Source: Rhodospirillales bacterium
Lineage (GTDB): Bacteria; Pseudomonadota; Alphaproteobacteria; Micavibrionales; UBA2020
Length of the DNA: 6,891 nucleotides
Assembly (NCBI GenBank): GCA_023266795.1
Contig: JAHFPI010000097.1
Coordinates: 1 to 6,891 of the forward strand
Reading direction: 5' to 3'
Below the pieces are notes generated by a model that was not told the origin of the DNA, did not search any database, and worked only from the letters and a program-made list of their open reading frames with translations. Positions 1 to 4,762 of the stretch are shown piece by piece. Each line of letters begins with the position of its first letter. Position 1 is the first letter of the stretch. Both the position numbers and the translations under genes were made by a program.

Positions 1-945
1 GTCATGCTGCCGATCCTCGAAGCTGTCGTCCAGAGCGGCAAGCCGCTGCTGATCGTCGCGGAAGACGTTGAAGGCGAGGCGCTGGCAACGCTGGTGGTCA
101 ACAAGCTGCGTGGCGGCCTCAAGGTTGCCGCCGTCAAGGCACCCGGCTTCGGCGACCGTCGCAAGGCGATGCTGGAAGATATGGCGATCCTGACCAAGGG
201 CGAAGTCATCTCCGAAGAACTGGGAATCAAGCTGGAGAACGTCACGCTCGCACAGCTTGGCCGCGCAAAACGCGTCCGCATCACCAAAGATGACACCACG
301 ATCATCGACGGCGCCGGCGTGAAGAAGGACATCGAAGGCCGCATCTCCCAGATCAAGGCGCAGATCGAGGAAACCACCTCCGACTACGATAAGGAAAAAC
401 TGCAGGAACGTCTCGCCAAGCTCTCCGGCGGCGTTGCGGTTATCCGTGTTGGCGGTGCGACCGAAGTCGAAGTGAAAGAGAAAAAAGACCGCGTTGAAGA
501 CGCTTATCATGCAACGAAGGCGGCTGTCCAGGAAGGCATCGTGGCCGGCGGCGGCGTTGCCCTGCTCTACGCAAAACGCGCCCTCAAGAACCTGAAGCCT
601 GAAAACCGCGACCAGGAAGTCGGCATCGAGATCATCGGCCGCGCCCTGGAAGCGCCGATCAGGCAGATCGCCTATAACGCTGGCATTGAAGGCTCAATCG
701 TGGTCGGCAAACTCGCTGAACAGAAAGACGGCAACTACGGCTACGATGCGCAGAAAGACAAATACTGCGATCTCGTCGCTGCCGGAATCATCGACCCGGT
801 GAAAGTGGTGCGCTGCGCTCTGCAGGATGCCGCTTCCATCGCCGGCCTGCTGATCACCACCGAAGCCACCATCGCCGAACTGCCGAAGAAAGAGGAAGCT
901 CATTCCCACGGCGGCGGACATGGCGGCATGGGAGACATGATGTAG
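1..945 (+). CDS. groEL: Chaperonin GroEL (HSP60), C-terminal part, 5' end outside the window
   Basis: This is the 60-kDa subunit of the cytosolic GroEL-GroES folding chamber, which uses ATP to refold client proteins. The reading frame is open from base 1, so the first ~231 residues lie upstream; 314 residues are visible. The visible part starts in the apical domain (MLPILEAV, equivalent to E. coli residue 233 onward), continues through AEDVEGEALATLVVN and KAPGFGDRRKAMLED, and returns to the intermediate and equatorial domains. The catalytic aspartate equivalent to E. coli D398 is present in RVEDAYHATKAAV (visible residue 167), followed by the VAGGGVAL nucleotide-binding loop and DGNYGYDA. The usual GGM-repeat tail is replaced by a short histidine/glycine tail, EEAHSHGGGHGGMGDMM. 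A strong terminator follows 31 nt after the stop, so groEL ends its operon (groES is presumably upstream). Identity is certain from near-continuous similarity to E. coli GroEL. Confidence 0.98.
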   Translation, partial: VMLPILEAVVQSGKPLLIVAEDVEGEALATLVVNKLRGGLKVAAVKAPGFGDRRKAMLEDMAILTKGEVISEELGIKLENVTLAQLGRAKRVRITKDDTTIIDGAGVKKDIEGRISQIKAQIEETTSDYDKEKLQERLAKLSGGVAVIRVGGATEVEVKEKKDRVEDAYHATKAAVQEGIVAGGGVALLYAKRALKNLKPENRDQEVGIEIIGRALEAPIRQIAYNAGIEGSIVVGKLAEQKDGNYGYDAQKDKYCDLVAAGIIDPVKVVRCALQDAASIAGLLITTEATIAELPKKEEAHSHGGGHGGMGDMM

Positions 946-976
946 CTTTAAACATCTGTCGCCAGACTAAATAAAG

Positions 977-1008
977 AAAAAGCCCGGTTTAACGACCGGG
1001 CTTTTTTT
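977..1008. terminator. Bidirectional intrinsic terminator between convergent groEL and the small-gene array
   Basis: AGCCCGGT (981-988) pairs perfectly with ACCGGGCT (995-1002) around a 6-nt loop. The stem is flanked by an A-run (977-981) and a T-run (1002-1008), so it works as a Rho-independent terminator in both directions. It lies 31 nt after the groEL stop and about 10 nt beyond the stop of the minus-strand gene at 1019, which fits shared use by the two convergent units. Confidence 0.93.
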
Positions 1009-1018
1009 CTGGCGTTCA

Positions 1019-1300
1019 TCAGAGCTGGGTTATGCAGTCAAGGTCTTTAAGTATTTTCGCGCAGACTACGGCGCCTGCGGCGGCGGCGATCGTGCCGCCG
1101 ACAGCCACAACGGGAGCGACGGCAACAGCGCCTATCGCGGCCATGCCCATGCCGGTAATGCCCATCCCGCCGCCGATCGTGGCGCCGTACAGGCCCGCGA
1201 GGCAATAGCGTTTGTTGAACGTGATGGATAACTTATGCGGGCGCGGCAGGGACATTTTGTGAAACGCAGCGGATAAACTTTTCCTGACGGATATTTTCAT
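1019..1300 (-). CDS. Small glycine-rich membrane-hairpin protein, third of a tandem trio (unrecognised)
   Basis: I do not recognise this 93-residue protein. It begins with a basic, potentially amphipathic segment containing VRKSLSAAFHK (residues 5-15). Residues 34-80 are an uninterrupted Gly/Ala/Val/Met stretch (including TIGGGMGITGMGMAAIGAVA), with a proline at residue 63 that would split it into two membrane helices. The tail AKILKDLDCITQL is mixed in charge. Closely spaced small residues (GxxxG-like) suggest tight helix packing. Cysteines sit at 33, 80 and 89. The N-terminal LSxxF motif and the mid-hydrophobic proline recur in the two genes upstream, so it is probably a diverged paralogue. 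It is the last gene of the array, 19 nt after the previous stop, with AGGG just before the ATG as a poor ribosome site, and it ends at the shared terminator. It could be membrane-active (holin-, bacteriocin- or toxin-like) or structural; function unknown. Confidence 0.72.
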   Translation of the reverse strand: MKISVRKSLSAAFHKMSLPRPHKLSITFNKRYCLAGLYGATIGGGMGITGMGMAAIGAVAVAPVVAVGGTIAAAAGAVVCAKILKDLDCITQL

Positions 1301-1319
1301 GCCCTAATATATACATCAA

Positions 1320-1577
1320 TTAAGCGGCAGGGGAAGAGCCCGCGCCGATGACCGGCCCTTTTTTCTGGTAGGGATGGGTGATGTTGTAGACGGCCAGGGC
1401 ATTACCGATCAGCCCCACCGCGATGGGAACCAGCAGCGCAGTGCCGCCCGTAAGAAGGGCACCCATGCTCATGCCGACATTGAGGCCGAAGCCGGAAAAC
1501 TGGACGTCCCGACTGTTCAGTGCGTTAAATATAGGAGACAGTTTTTCTTTTATTTTTCCCAGGGTTAACATTTTCAT
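1320..1577 (-). CDS. Small glycine-rich membrane-hairpin protein, second of a tandem trio (unrecognised)
   Basis: This 85-residue protein is unrecognised. Its N-terminus is basic (GKIKEKLSPIFN, residues 7-18) and matches the first gene of the array (VKQKLSAVFN). Hydrophobic residues 29-66 (GFGLNVGMSMGALLTGG, then ALLVPIAVGLIG) contain a central proline at 51, predicting a two-helix hairpin. The tail is short, with a basic turn (QKK) and a GPVIGAG ending that echoes RIGAG in the first gene. The start lies only 2 nt after the upstream stop (TAG-CG-ATG), so translation is probably coupled. GGTGGG located 5 nt before the ATG may serve as the ribosome site. A second in-frame ATG lies two codons on. 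It has no signal-peptide cleavage site and no catalytic motif. It is a likely paralogue of its neighbours. Confidence 0.75.
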   Translation of the reverse strand: MKMLTLGKIKEKLSPIFNALNSRDVQFSGFGLNVGMSMGALLTGGTALLVPIAVGLIGNALAVYNITHPYQKKGPVIGAGSSPAA

Positions 1578-1579
1578 CG

Positions 1580-1903
1580 CTACCCACCCATTCCTGGTGT
1601 GCCGGCGCCGATTCTTTCCGGATCAAAGCCGATGCGGGGCTTTTGTTTGGCGACCGGCTTGGTGGCCTTTTTATTAAAAGCTTGGTAAGCGACGCCAGCT
1701 GCGGCGATAGCGCCCACACTGGTATATGCGGCCAGCACGATCGGCGCAGCCACTACGCTACCCATGACGGCACTTGCAAGCACGACAACACCGCCAAGAT
1801 TCAGGCCAATAGAGGCTCCCTTGAGACCTTCTTTAAAGGCCTGTTTCGACCGGCTGTTGAATACGGCGGACAATTTTTGTTTTACTGCGCTTACCATTGA
1901 CAT
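1580..1903 (-). CDS. Small glycine/alanine-rich membrane-hairpin protein, first of a tandem trio (unrecognised)
   Basis: This 107-residue protein is unrecognised. I chose the ATG at 1903, because AGGGAG (1910-1915) sits 6 nt before it but directly abuts the alternative ATG at 1909. Residues 4-28 form a strongly basic, amphipathic-looking segment (KQKLSAVFN, then SRSKQAFKEGLK). Residues 29-76 are Ala/Gly/Val-rich with SIGLNLGGVVVLASAVMG, a proline at 54 (VAAPIVLAAY), then VGAIAAAGVAY: a predicted two-helix membrane hairpin with glycine-zipper spacing. The tail (77-107) is very basic (NKKATKPVAKQKPR) and ends in RIGAGTPGMGG. It has no classical cleavable signal peptide. It is first in a three-gene minus-strand array, probably transcribed from the AT-rich region shared with divergent mutM. 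Possible roles are membrane-active peptide, phage-like holin or membrane scaffold; nothing visible decides between them. Confidence 0.75.
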   Translation of the reverse strand: MSMVSAVKQKLSAVFNSRSKQAFKEGLKGASIGLNLGGVVVLASAVMGSVVAAPIVLAAYTSVGAIAAAGVAYQAFNKKATKPVAKQKPRIGFDPERIGAGTPGMGG

Positions 1904-1909
1904 GTTCAT

Positions 1910-1915
1910 CTCCCT
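1910..1915 (-). promoter_or_regulatory. Ribosome binding site deciding the start of the first small gene
   Basis: On the minus strand the sequence AGGGAG touches the ATG at 1909 with no spacer but lies 6 nt from the in-frame ATG at 1903. The latter spacing is normal for a Shine-Dalgarno site, so 1903 is the preferred start. Confidence 0.6.
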
Positions 1916-1954
1916 TTTCGCTCGTTTTGCCTGCTAACCAGCTCAATTTTTTAA

Positions 1955-2036
1955 AACATTATTACGTATAACATGACTGATTCGCAACATTATGTCAAGG
2001 TAAAAATATTATGGTATTAACATTATCGTTTATTAT
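1955..2036. repeat. Cluster of AACATTAT-like direct repeats in the divergent intergenic region
   Basis: AACATTAT occurs exactly at 1955-1962, 1986-1993 and 2019-2026, 31 and 33 bp apart, close to three helical turns. One-mismatch AATATTAT lies at 2005-2012, AACATGAC at 1970-1977 and TTTATTAT at 2029-2036. The surrounding ~180 bp is much more AT-rich than the genes on either side. The phased repeats could be operator sites for a regulator of the small-gene array, mutM or both. AT-rich composition makes some repetition expected. Confidence 0.4.
1970..1998 (-). promoter_or_regulatory. Candidate promoter of the small-gene array
   Basis: Reading the minus strand, a perfect TTGACA (-35) covers 1998-1993. 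At the ideal 17-bp distance the -10 hexamer is only CATGTT. A better TGTTATAC (extended -10-like) lies a few bases further, but with a spacer of about 22 bp, which is long. The -35 overlaps one of the AACATTAT repeats. The position, 60-90 bp before the first small gene, is right, but the -10 is uncertain. Confidence 0.35.
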
Positions 2037-2045
2037 CAGAATGAT
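2017..2045 (+). promoter_or_regulatory. Candidate promoter of mutM operon
   Basis: TTAACA (2017-2022) and AATGAT (2040-2045) are spaced 17 bp and match five and four positions of the sigma-70 consensus. TATATATAAA just downstream (2048-2057) is an alternative -10 without a good -35. Either would give a short leader before the ATG at 2094. The -35 overlaps the third AACATTAT repeat. Confidence 0.35.
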
Positions 2046-2093
2046 AGTATATATAAACAGGAATACGTTTTAGACGCAAAAGTAGGGTCTCCC

Positions 2094-2936
2094 ATGCCTG
2101 AACTTCCTGAAGTTGAAACCGTCTGTCGCGGGCTGGCCAAGGCTTTGCCCCGCCATGCCATCAAGCGTGTGATACAGAATCGCCACGACCTGCGTGTGCC
2201 TTTTCCTGCGGCGCTCAAAAACATCACCGGCCACAGGGTTACAGCGATTGACCGCCGCGCCAAATATATCCTGATTAATCTTGATAACCAACAGACGCTG
2301 ATCCTGCATCTGGGTATGTCGGGAAGCCTGATGCTGCATCACAAAGATAAAAAATATCTTCCGGAGAAGCATGATCACATGGTTCTGGTGATGGATAACG
2401 GCACCAGCGTTGTTTTGAACGATCCCCGCCGCTTCGGTCTGGTGGCGCTGGCGGCAACGAAAGATCTGGCGCGGCACAGGTTTTTTGCGCATCTGGGGCC
2501 GGAGCCGCTGGATAAAAATTTTACGGCGGCGTATCTTGCCGAAAAAATAAAAACCAAAAAAATCGCCATCAAGCTGGCGGTCATGGATCAGCGGTTGGTG
2601 GTGGGGGTCGGGAATATTTATGCGGCGGAAGCCCTGTTTGCCGCCGGAATCGATCCGCGCCGCGCCGCACATTCCCTGAAACCTGCTGAAATCAAAAAAC
2701 TGGTCAGCGCTATTCAGAAAGTATTAAAGAAGGCCATCAAAGCAGGCGGCAGTTCCCTGCGCGATTATGTGCAGACGGACGGGGAACTGGGGTATTTTCA
2801 GCATCAATTTGCCGTTTACGACAAAAAAGGGCAGAAATGCAAGGGCTGCACCTGCGATATCCGCAAAACCGGCGGCGTGCAGCGTATCACCCAGGGCGAC
2901 CGCTCAACTTTCTATTGCCCCGTCAAACAGGCGTGA
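2094..2936 (+). CDS. mutM: Formamidopyrimidine-DNA glycosylase (8-oxoguanine repair)
   Basis: Fpg/MutM removes 8-oxoguanine and formamidopyrimidines from DNA and nicks the resulting abasic site by beta/delta-elimination. The 280-residue protein is of family length. It starts with MPELPEVET, where Pro2 is the Schiff-base nucleophile and Glu3 and Glu6 are catalytic. Lys57 (RRAKYIL) is the conserved phosphate-contact lysine, LHLGMSGSL (71-79) carries the intercalating Met75, and NDPRRFG (109-115) holds the strand-separating Arg and Phe. DQRLVVGVGNIYAAEALF (165-182) is the helix-two-turn-helix with Asn174. The flipping loop GGSSLRDYVQTDGELGYF (218-235) is intact. The C-terminal zinc finger is odd: Cys249, Cys252, Cys254 and Cys275 are present, Arg270 is kept in DRSTFYC, but the normal final CPxCQ reads CPVKQ. 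The start is supported by TAGGG six bases upstream. First gene of an operon with the small secreted protein and the crotonase. Confidence 0.97.
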   Translation: MPELPEVETVCRGLAKALPRHAIKRVIQNRHDLRVPFPAALKNITGHRVTAIDRRAKYILINLDNQQTLILHLGMSGSLMLHHKDKKYLPEKHDHMVLVMDNGTSVVLNDPRRFGLVALAATKDLARHRFFAHLGPEPLDKNFTAAYLAEKIKTKKIAIKLAVMDQRLVVGVGNIYAAEALFAAGIDPRRAAHSLKPAEIKKLVSAIQKVLKKAIKAGGSSLRDYVQTDGELGYFQHQFAVYDKKGQKCKGCTCDIRKTGGVQRITQGDRSTFYCPVKQA

Positions 2937-2944
2937 GCTACAAC

Positions 2945-3319
2945 ATGTATATGTCGAAAAGAATCATCATCATTCTCGGGGTATTGTTGCTGGCCAGCCT
3001 GCCGGCGGTAGCGGCGCAAACGGGTTATTCCAGTATTATCGACGACCTGCCGCTGATGAAAGAGATGACCGAAAAGCCTGACGATACGGTTGTCTTCGAC
3101 AAGCCTGCCGGACGCATCATCGAGATCACGGCGGAGACTTCCGCCGCCATGCCGGAGATCAGGAAATTTTACGACGATACGCTGCCGCCGCTCGGCTGGA
3201 AAATGTCCGCGCCGCTGAAATTTATCCGCGACAACGAAATGCTGAAAATCAGGATCGAGCAAACGGAGGAAACAACCCTTGTCCATTTCACCCTCACGCC
3301 CCACAGCGAAGGAAAATAA
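2945..3319 (+). CDS. Small secreted (periplasmic) protein of unknown function
   Basis: This 124-residue protein has a clear signal peptide: MSKR, then IIIILGVLLLASLP and AVAA before QTGYSS, with probable cleavage after AVA or AVAA. The lipobox cysteine is absent, so it is soluble periplasmic rather than a lipoprotein. The mature part, about 100 residues, is charged with predicted alpha/beta character. Recognisable phrases are VVFDKPAGRIIEITAE, IRKFYDDTLPPLGWKM and VHFTLTP; I recall similar small proteins from other Alphaproteobacteria but no named function. It sits 8 nt after mutM and 4 nt before the crotonase, so it is almost surely cotranscribed. The start is ambiguous. ATG 2945 or ATG 2951 both give a normal signal peptide, and an in-frame GTG at 2933 would overlap the mutM stop as GTGA. 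No strong Shine-Dalgarno separates them, which suggests translational coupling. Confidence 0.85.
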   Translation: MYMSKRIIIILGVLLLASLPAVAAQTGYSSIIDDLPLMKEMTEKPDDTVVFDKPAGRIIEITAETSAAMPEIRKFYDDTLPPLGWKMSAPLKFIRDNEMLKIRIEQTEETTLVHFTLTPHSEGK

Positions 3320-3323
3320 CCCC

Positions 3324-4100
3324 ATGGCTTTTGAAAACCTGCTGGTCGAGAAACGCGGCGCTATCGGCATCGTCACGCTCAACCGCCCGAACGCGCTGAA
3401 CGCGCTTTGTCAGGCGCTGATGGACGAACTGGTTGCCGTCATCGATGATTTTGAAAACGACGCCGCGATCAAGGTGGTTGTCCTCACCGGCAGTGAAAAA
3501 GCCTTTGCGGCGGGCGCCGACATCAAGGAGATGGCGGCCAAGAGTTTTATCGATGCGTACAAGGAAGATTTCATCACCCGCAACTGGGAGCGGGTGACAA
3601 AGTGCCGCAAGCCGGTCATCGCCGCCGTCGCTGGATATTGCCTTGGCGGCGGGTGCGAACTGGCGATGATGTGCGATTTCATCGTTGCCGCCGATACCGC
3701 AAAATTCAGCCAGCCGGAAATCACCATCGGGACGATGCCGGGGGCGGGGGGCACGCAGCGCCTTACCCGTCTGGTCGGCAAGTCAAAAGCGATGGAGCTC
3801 TGCCTCACCGGACGCATGATCGACGCGGCCGAAGCGGAAAAGGCAGGGTTGGTTGCGCGGGTTTTTCCGGCGGCGGAACTTATGGTCGAAGCCCTTAAAA
3901 TTGCCCAGAAAATTGCCGAATTTTCCGGCCCCATCGCCATGATGGTCAAAGAATCGGTCAACCGCGCCTACGAGACCACCCTTGCCGAAGGGCTCAGATT
4001 CGAGCGCCGCCTGTTCCACGCCAGTTTCGCCACCGAAGACCAGAAAGAGGGCATGAACGCCTTCACGGATAAGCGCAAGGCCGGCTTTAAAGACAGGTGA
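3324..4100 (+). CDS. Enoyl-CoA hydratase (crotonase), mitochondrial ECHS1-like
   Basis: This protein hydrates trans-2-enoyl-CoA to 3-hydroxyacyl-CoA in fatty-acid (and related acyl-CoA) beta-oxidation. The 258 residues match the typical soluble crotonase length. AFAAGADIKEM (60-70) supplies the first oxyanion-hole backbone amide (Ala65). GYCLGGGCELAMMCD (104-118) supplies the second (Gly109) and the catalytic Glu112. QPEITIGTMPGAGGTQRL (130-147) holds the second catalytic Glu132. Both glutamates correspond to rat Glu144/Glu164, and similarity to the mitochondrial enzyme is very strong across this core, so true hydratase activity is likely rather than isomerase or dehalogenase. The C-terminal trimerisation part ends FTDKRKAGFKDR. 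I start at MAFENLLVEK because AAGGA lies ten bases upstream and the family begins here; the upstream in-frame extension would overlap the previous gene. Third gene of the mutM operon. No specific symbol is safe; echA or paaF-type names are used for homologues. Confidence 0.96.
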   Translation: MAFENLLVEKRGAIGIVTLNRPNALNALCQALMDELVAVIDDFENDAAIKVVVLTGSEKAFAAGADIKEMAAKSFIDAYKEDFITRNWERVTKCRKPVIAAVAGYCLGGGCELAMMCDFIVAADTAKFSQPEITIGTMPGAGGTQRLTRLVGKSKAMELCLTGRMIDAAEAEKAGLVARVFPAAELMVEALKIAQKIAEFSGPIAMMVKESVNRAYETTLAEGLRFERRLFHASFATEDQKEGMNAFTDKRKAGFKDR

Positions 4101-4129
4101 ATCAAGGGGATTTCTTCCTTCCTTGATTT
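4101..4129 (+). terminator. Weak inverted repeat after the mutM operon, possible terminator
   Basis: ATCAAGG (4101-4107) pairs with CCTTGAT (4121-4127), extendable by two G-U pairs, directly after the crotonase stop. Only three Ts follow, so intrinsic termination would be weak. It may simply stabilise the 3' end of the message. Confidence 0.35.
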
Positions 4130-4136
4130 ATCCACA
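4128..4136 (+). promoter_or_regulatory. Perfect DnaA box upstream of rpsT
   Basis: TTATCCACA is an exact match to the high-affinity DnaA-binding consensus. It ends 6 bp before the -35 hexamer of the probable rpsT promoter. No second good box is visible nearby or in the rpsT-dnaA intergenic region, so a regulatory role is more likely than an origin, although DnaA binding here is inferred. Confidence 0.6.
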
Positions 4137-4142
4137 GGATGC

Positions 4143-4171
4143 TTGACTTTGGCCTGAAAGACCTTTAAAAA
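4143..4171 (+). promoter_or_regulatory. Probable rpsT promoter
   Basis: TTGACT (4143-4148) and TAAAAA (4166-4171) are spaced exactly 17 bp and match five and four consensus positions. Transcription would start near 4178, giving a leader of about 50 nt. That leader begins with a small hairpin, TCCCC (4178-4182) pairing GGGGA (4190-4194). Confidence 0.6.
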
Positions 4172-4229
4172 CTGCATTCCCCGCTTGGTGGGGAGCAAAA
4201 ACAAACGAATCGAAAGAGTAAACGAAACA

Positions 4230-4496
4230 ATGGCTATTCATAAGTCCGCCAAAACCAGAATTCGCCGCAATGCGCGCCGTGACGACATTAACACCCAGCG
4301 CATGTCCAAAACCCGCACCGCAATCCGCAAGGTCGAAGAAGCGATTGCTGCCGGTAATCAGGACGAGGCCGCTGCTGCCCTGAAAAACGCACAGCCCGAG
4401 ATCCACCGCAGTGCCGACAAAGGTCTTCTGCACAAGAAAACCGCCGCGCGCAAATTGTCGCGTCTGTCCGCGCGCATTAAAGTGCTGAAGAAGTAA
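4230..4496 (+). CDS. rpsT: 30S ribosomal protein S20
   Basis: S20 is a primary 16S rRNA-binding protein of the small ribosomal subunit, needed for early 30S assembly. The 88 residues match the family length. The N-terminus MAIHKSAKTRIRRNARRDD is the typical rRNA-binding basic segment. TRTAIRKVEEAI and the Ala-rich AAAALKNAQPEIHRSADK form the helical bundle, and GLLHKKTAARKLSRL (65-79) is the most conserved block. The start is set by MAxHKSAK alignment. The Shine-Dalgarno is modest (AAAGAG about 11 nt upstream), which is compatible with the translational autocontrol known for S20 in E. coli, though that is not shown here. It is transcribed alone from its own promoter, downstream of a DnaA box and upstream of dnaA, the order commonly seen in Alphaproteobacteria. 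Confidence 0.98.
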   Translation: MAIHKSAKTRIRRNARRDDINTQRMSKTRTAIRKVEEAIAAGNQDEAAAALKNAQPEIHRSADKGLLHKKTAARKLSRLSARIKVLKK

Positions 4497-4565
4497 ATCT
4501 TCCGGCCTTCACAAAAACTTCGCATCGTTTTTTAATCTCCGTTTCCCGGAGCGCGTGAAACATTG

Positions 4566-4657
4566 ACGCGCCGTTCGGCGATTCGCGGGCGATGGCGCGC
4601 AGGCGCGTTGCCGGATTCGGCAAAAAAATTCAATGAAAATTTTTACGCGCCTTTTTT
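4566..4657 (+). promoter_or_regulatory. Attenuator-like alternative stems ending in a T-run (also possible rpsT terminator)
   Basis: ACGCGCC occurs at 4566-4572 and 4645-4651, and its complement GGCGCGT lies between them at 4602-4608. The middle copy can pair with either flank but not both. Pairing with the downstream copy closes a structure containing a perfect TTGCCG-GATT-CGGCAA hairpin (4608-4623, sharing base 4608) and an AAAAATT/AATTTTT hairpin (4624-4644), followed directly by TTTTTT (4652-4657). This is how an intrinsic terminator looks. Pairing with the upstream copy would block it. The simplest reading is the rpsT terminator, and conditional read-through into dnaA is speculative. Confidence 0.4.
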
Positions 4658-4735
4658 ATTGCAAGGGTTTTTTTAAAAATAAAACTGCGAAGTTCCGCAC
4701 GTTTATTTCTTTTTTGTTTTTCATCTATTCTGCGC

Positions 4736-4762
4736 TTGCGACTCATCTGCGCCGACTGTAAT
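4736..4762 (+). promoter_or_regulatory. Candidate dnaA promoter
   Basis: TTGCGA (4736-4741) and TGTAAT (4757-4762) resemble a sigma-70 promoter, with five of six -10 matches but a short 15-bp spacer. A GACTC (GANTC) site at 4740-4744 overlaps the -35. The start would be near 4769, leaving a leader of about 95 nt. Other placements are possible. Confidence 0.35.

Noticed and set aside
1019..1909. Idea that the small-gene array is a toxin-antitoxin or bacteriocin-immunity set
   Set aside because: All three products look alike; there is no DNA-binding antitoxin, transporter, processing protease or immunity-like partner beside them, so the label is not supported.
2011..2073. Short open frame of 20 codons upstream of mutM
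   Set aside because: Very short, AT-composition driven, without a Shine-Dalgarno site, and overlapping candidate promoter elements.
4633..4761. Open frame of 42 codons (starts MKIFTRLFYCK, with a hydrophobic stretch and ALA) between rpsT and dnaA
   Set aside because: It has no ribosome binding site, runs through the T-run of the proposed terminator and the candidate dnaA promoter, and owes its Phe/Lys content to T- and A-rich sequence.
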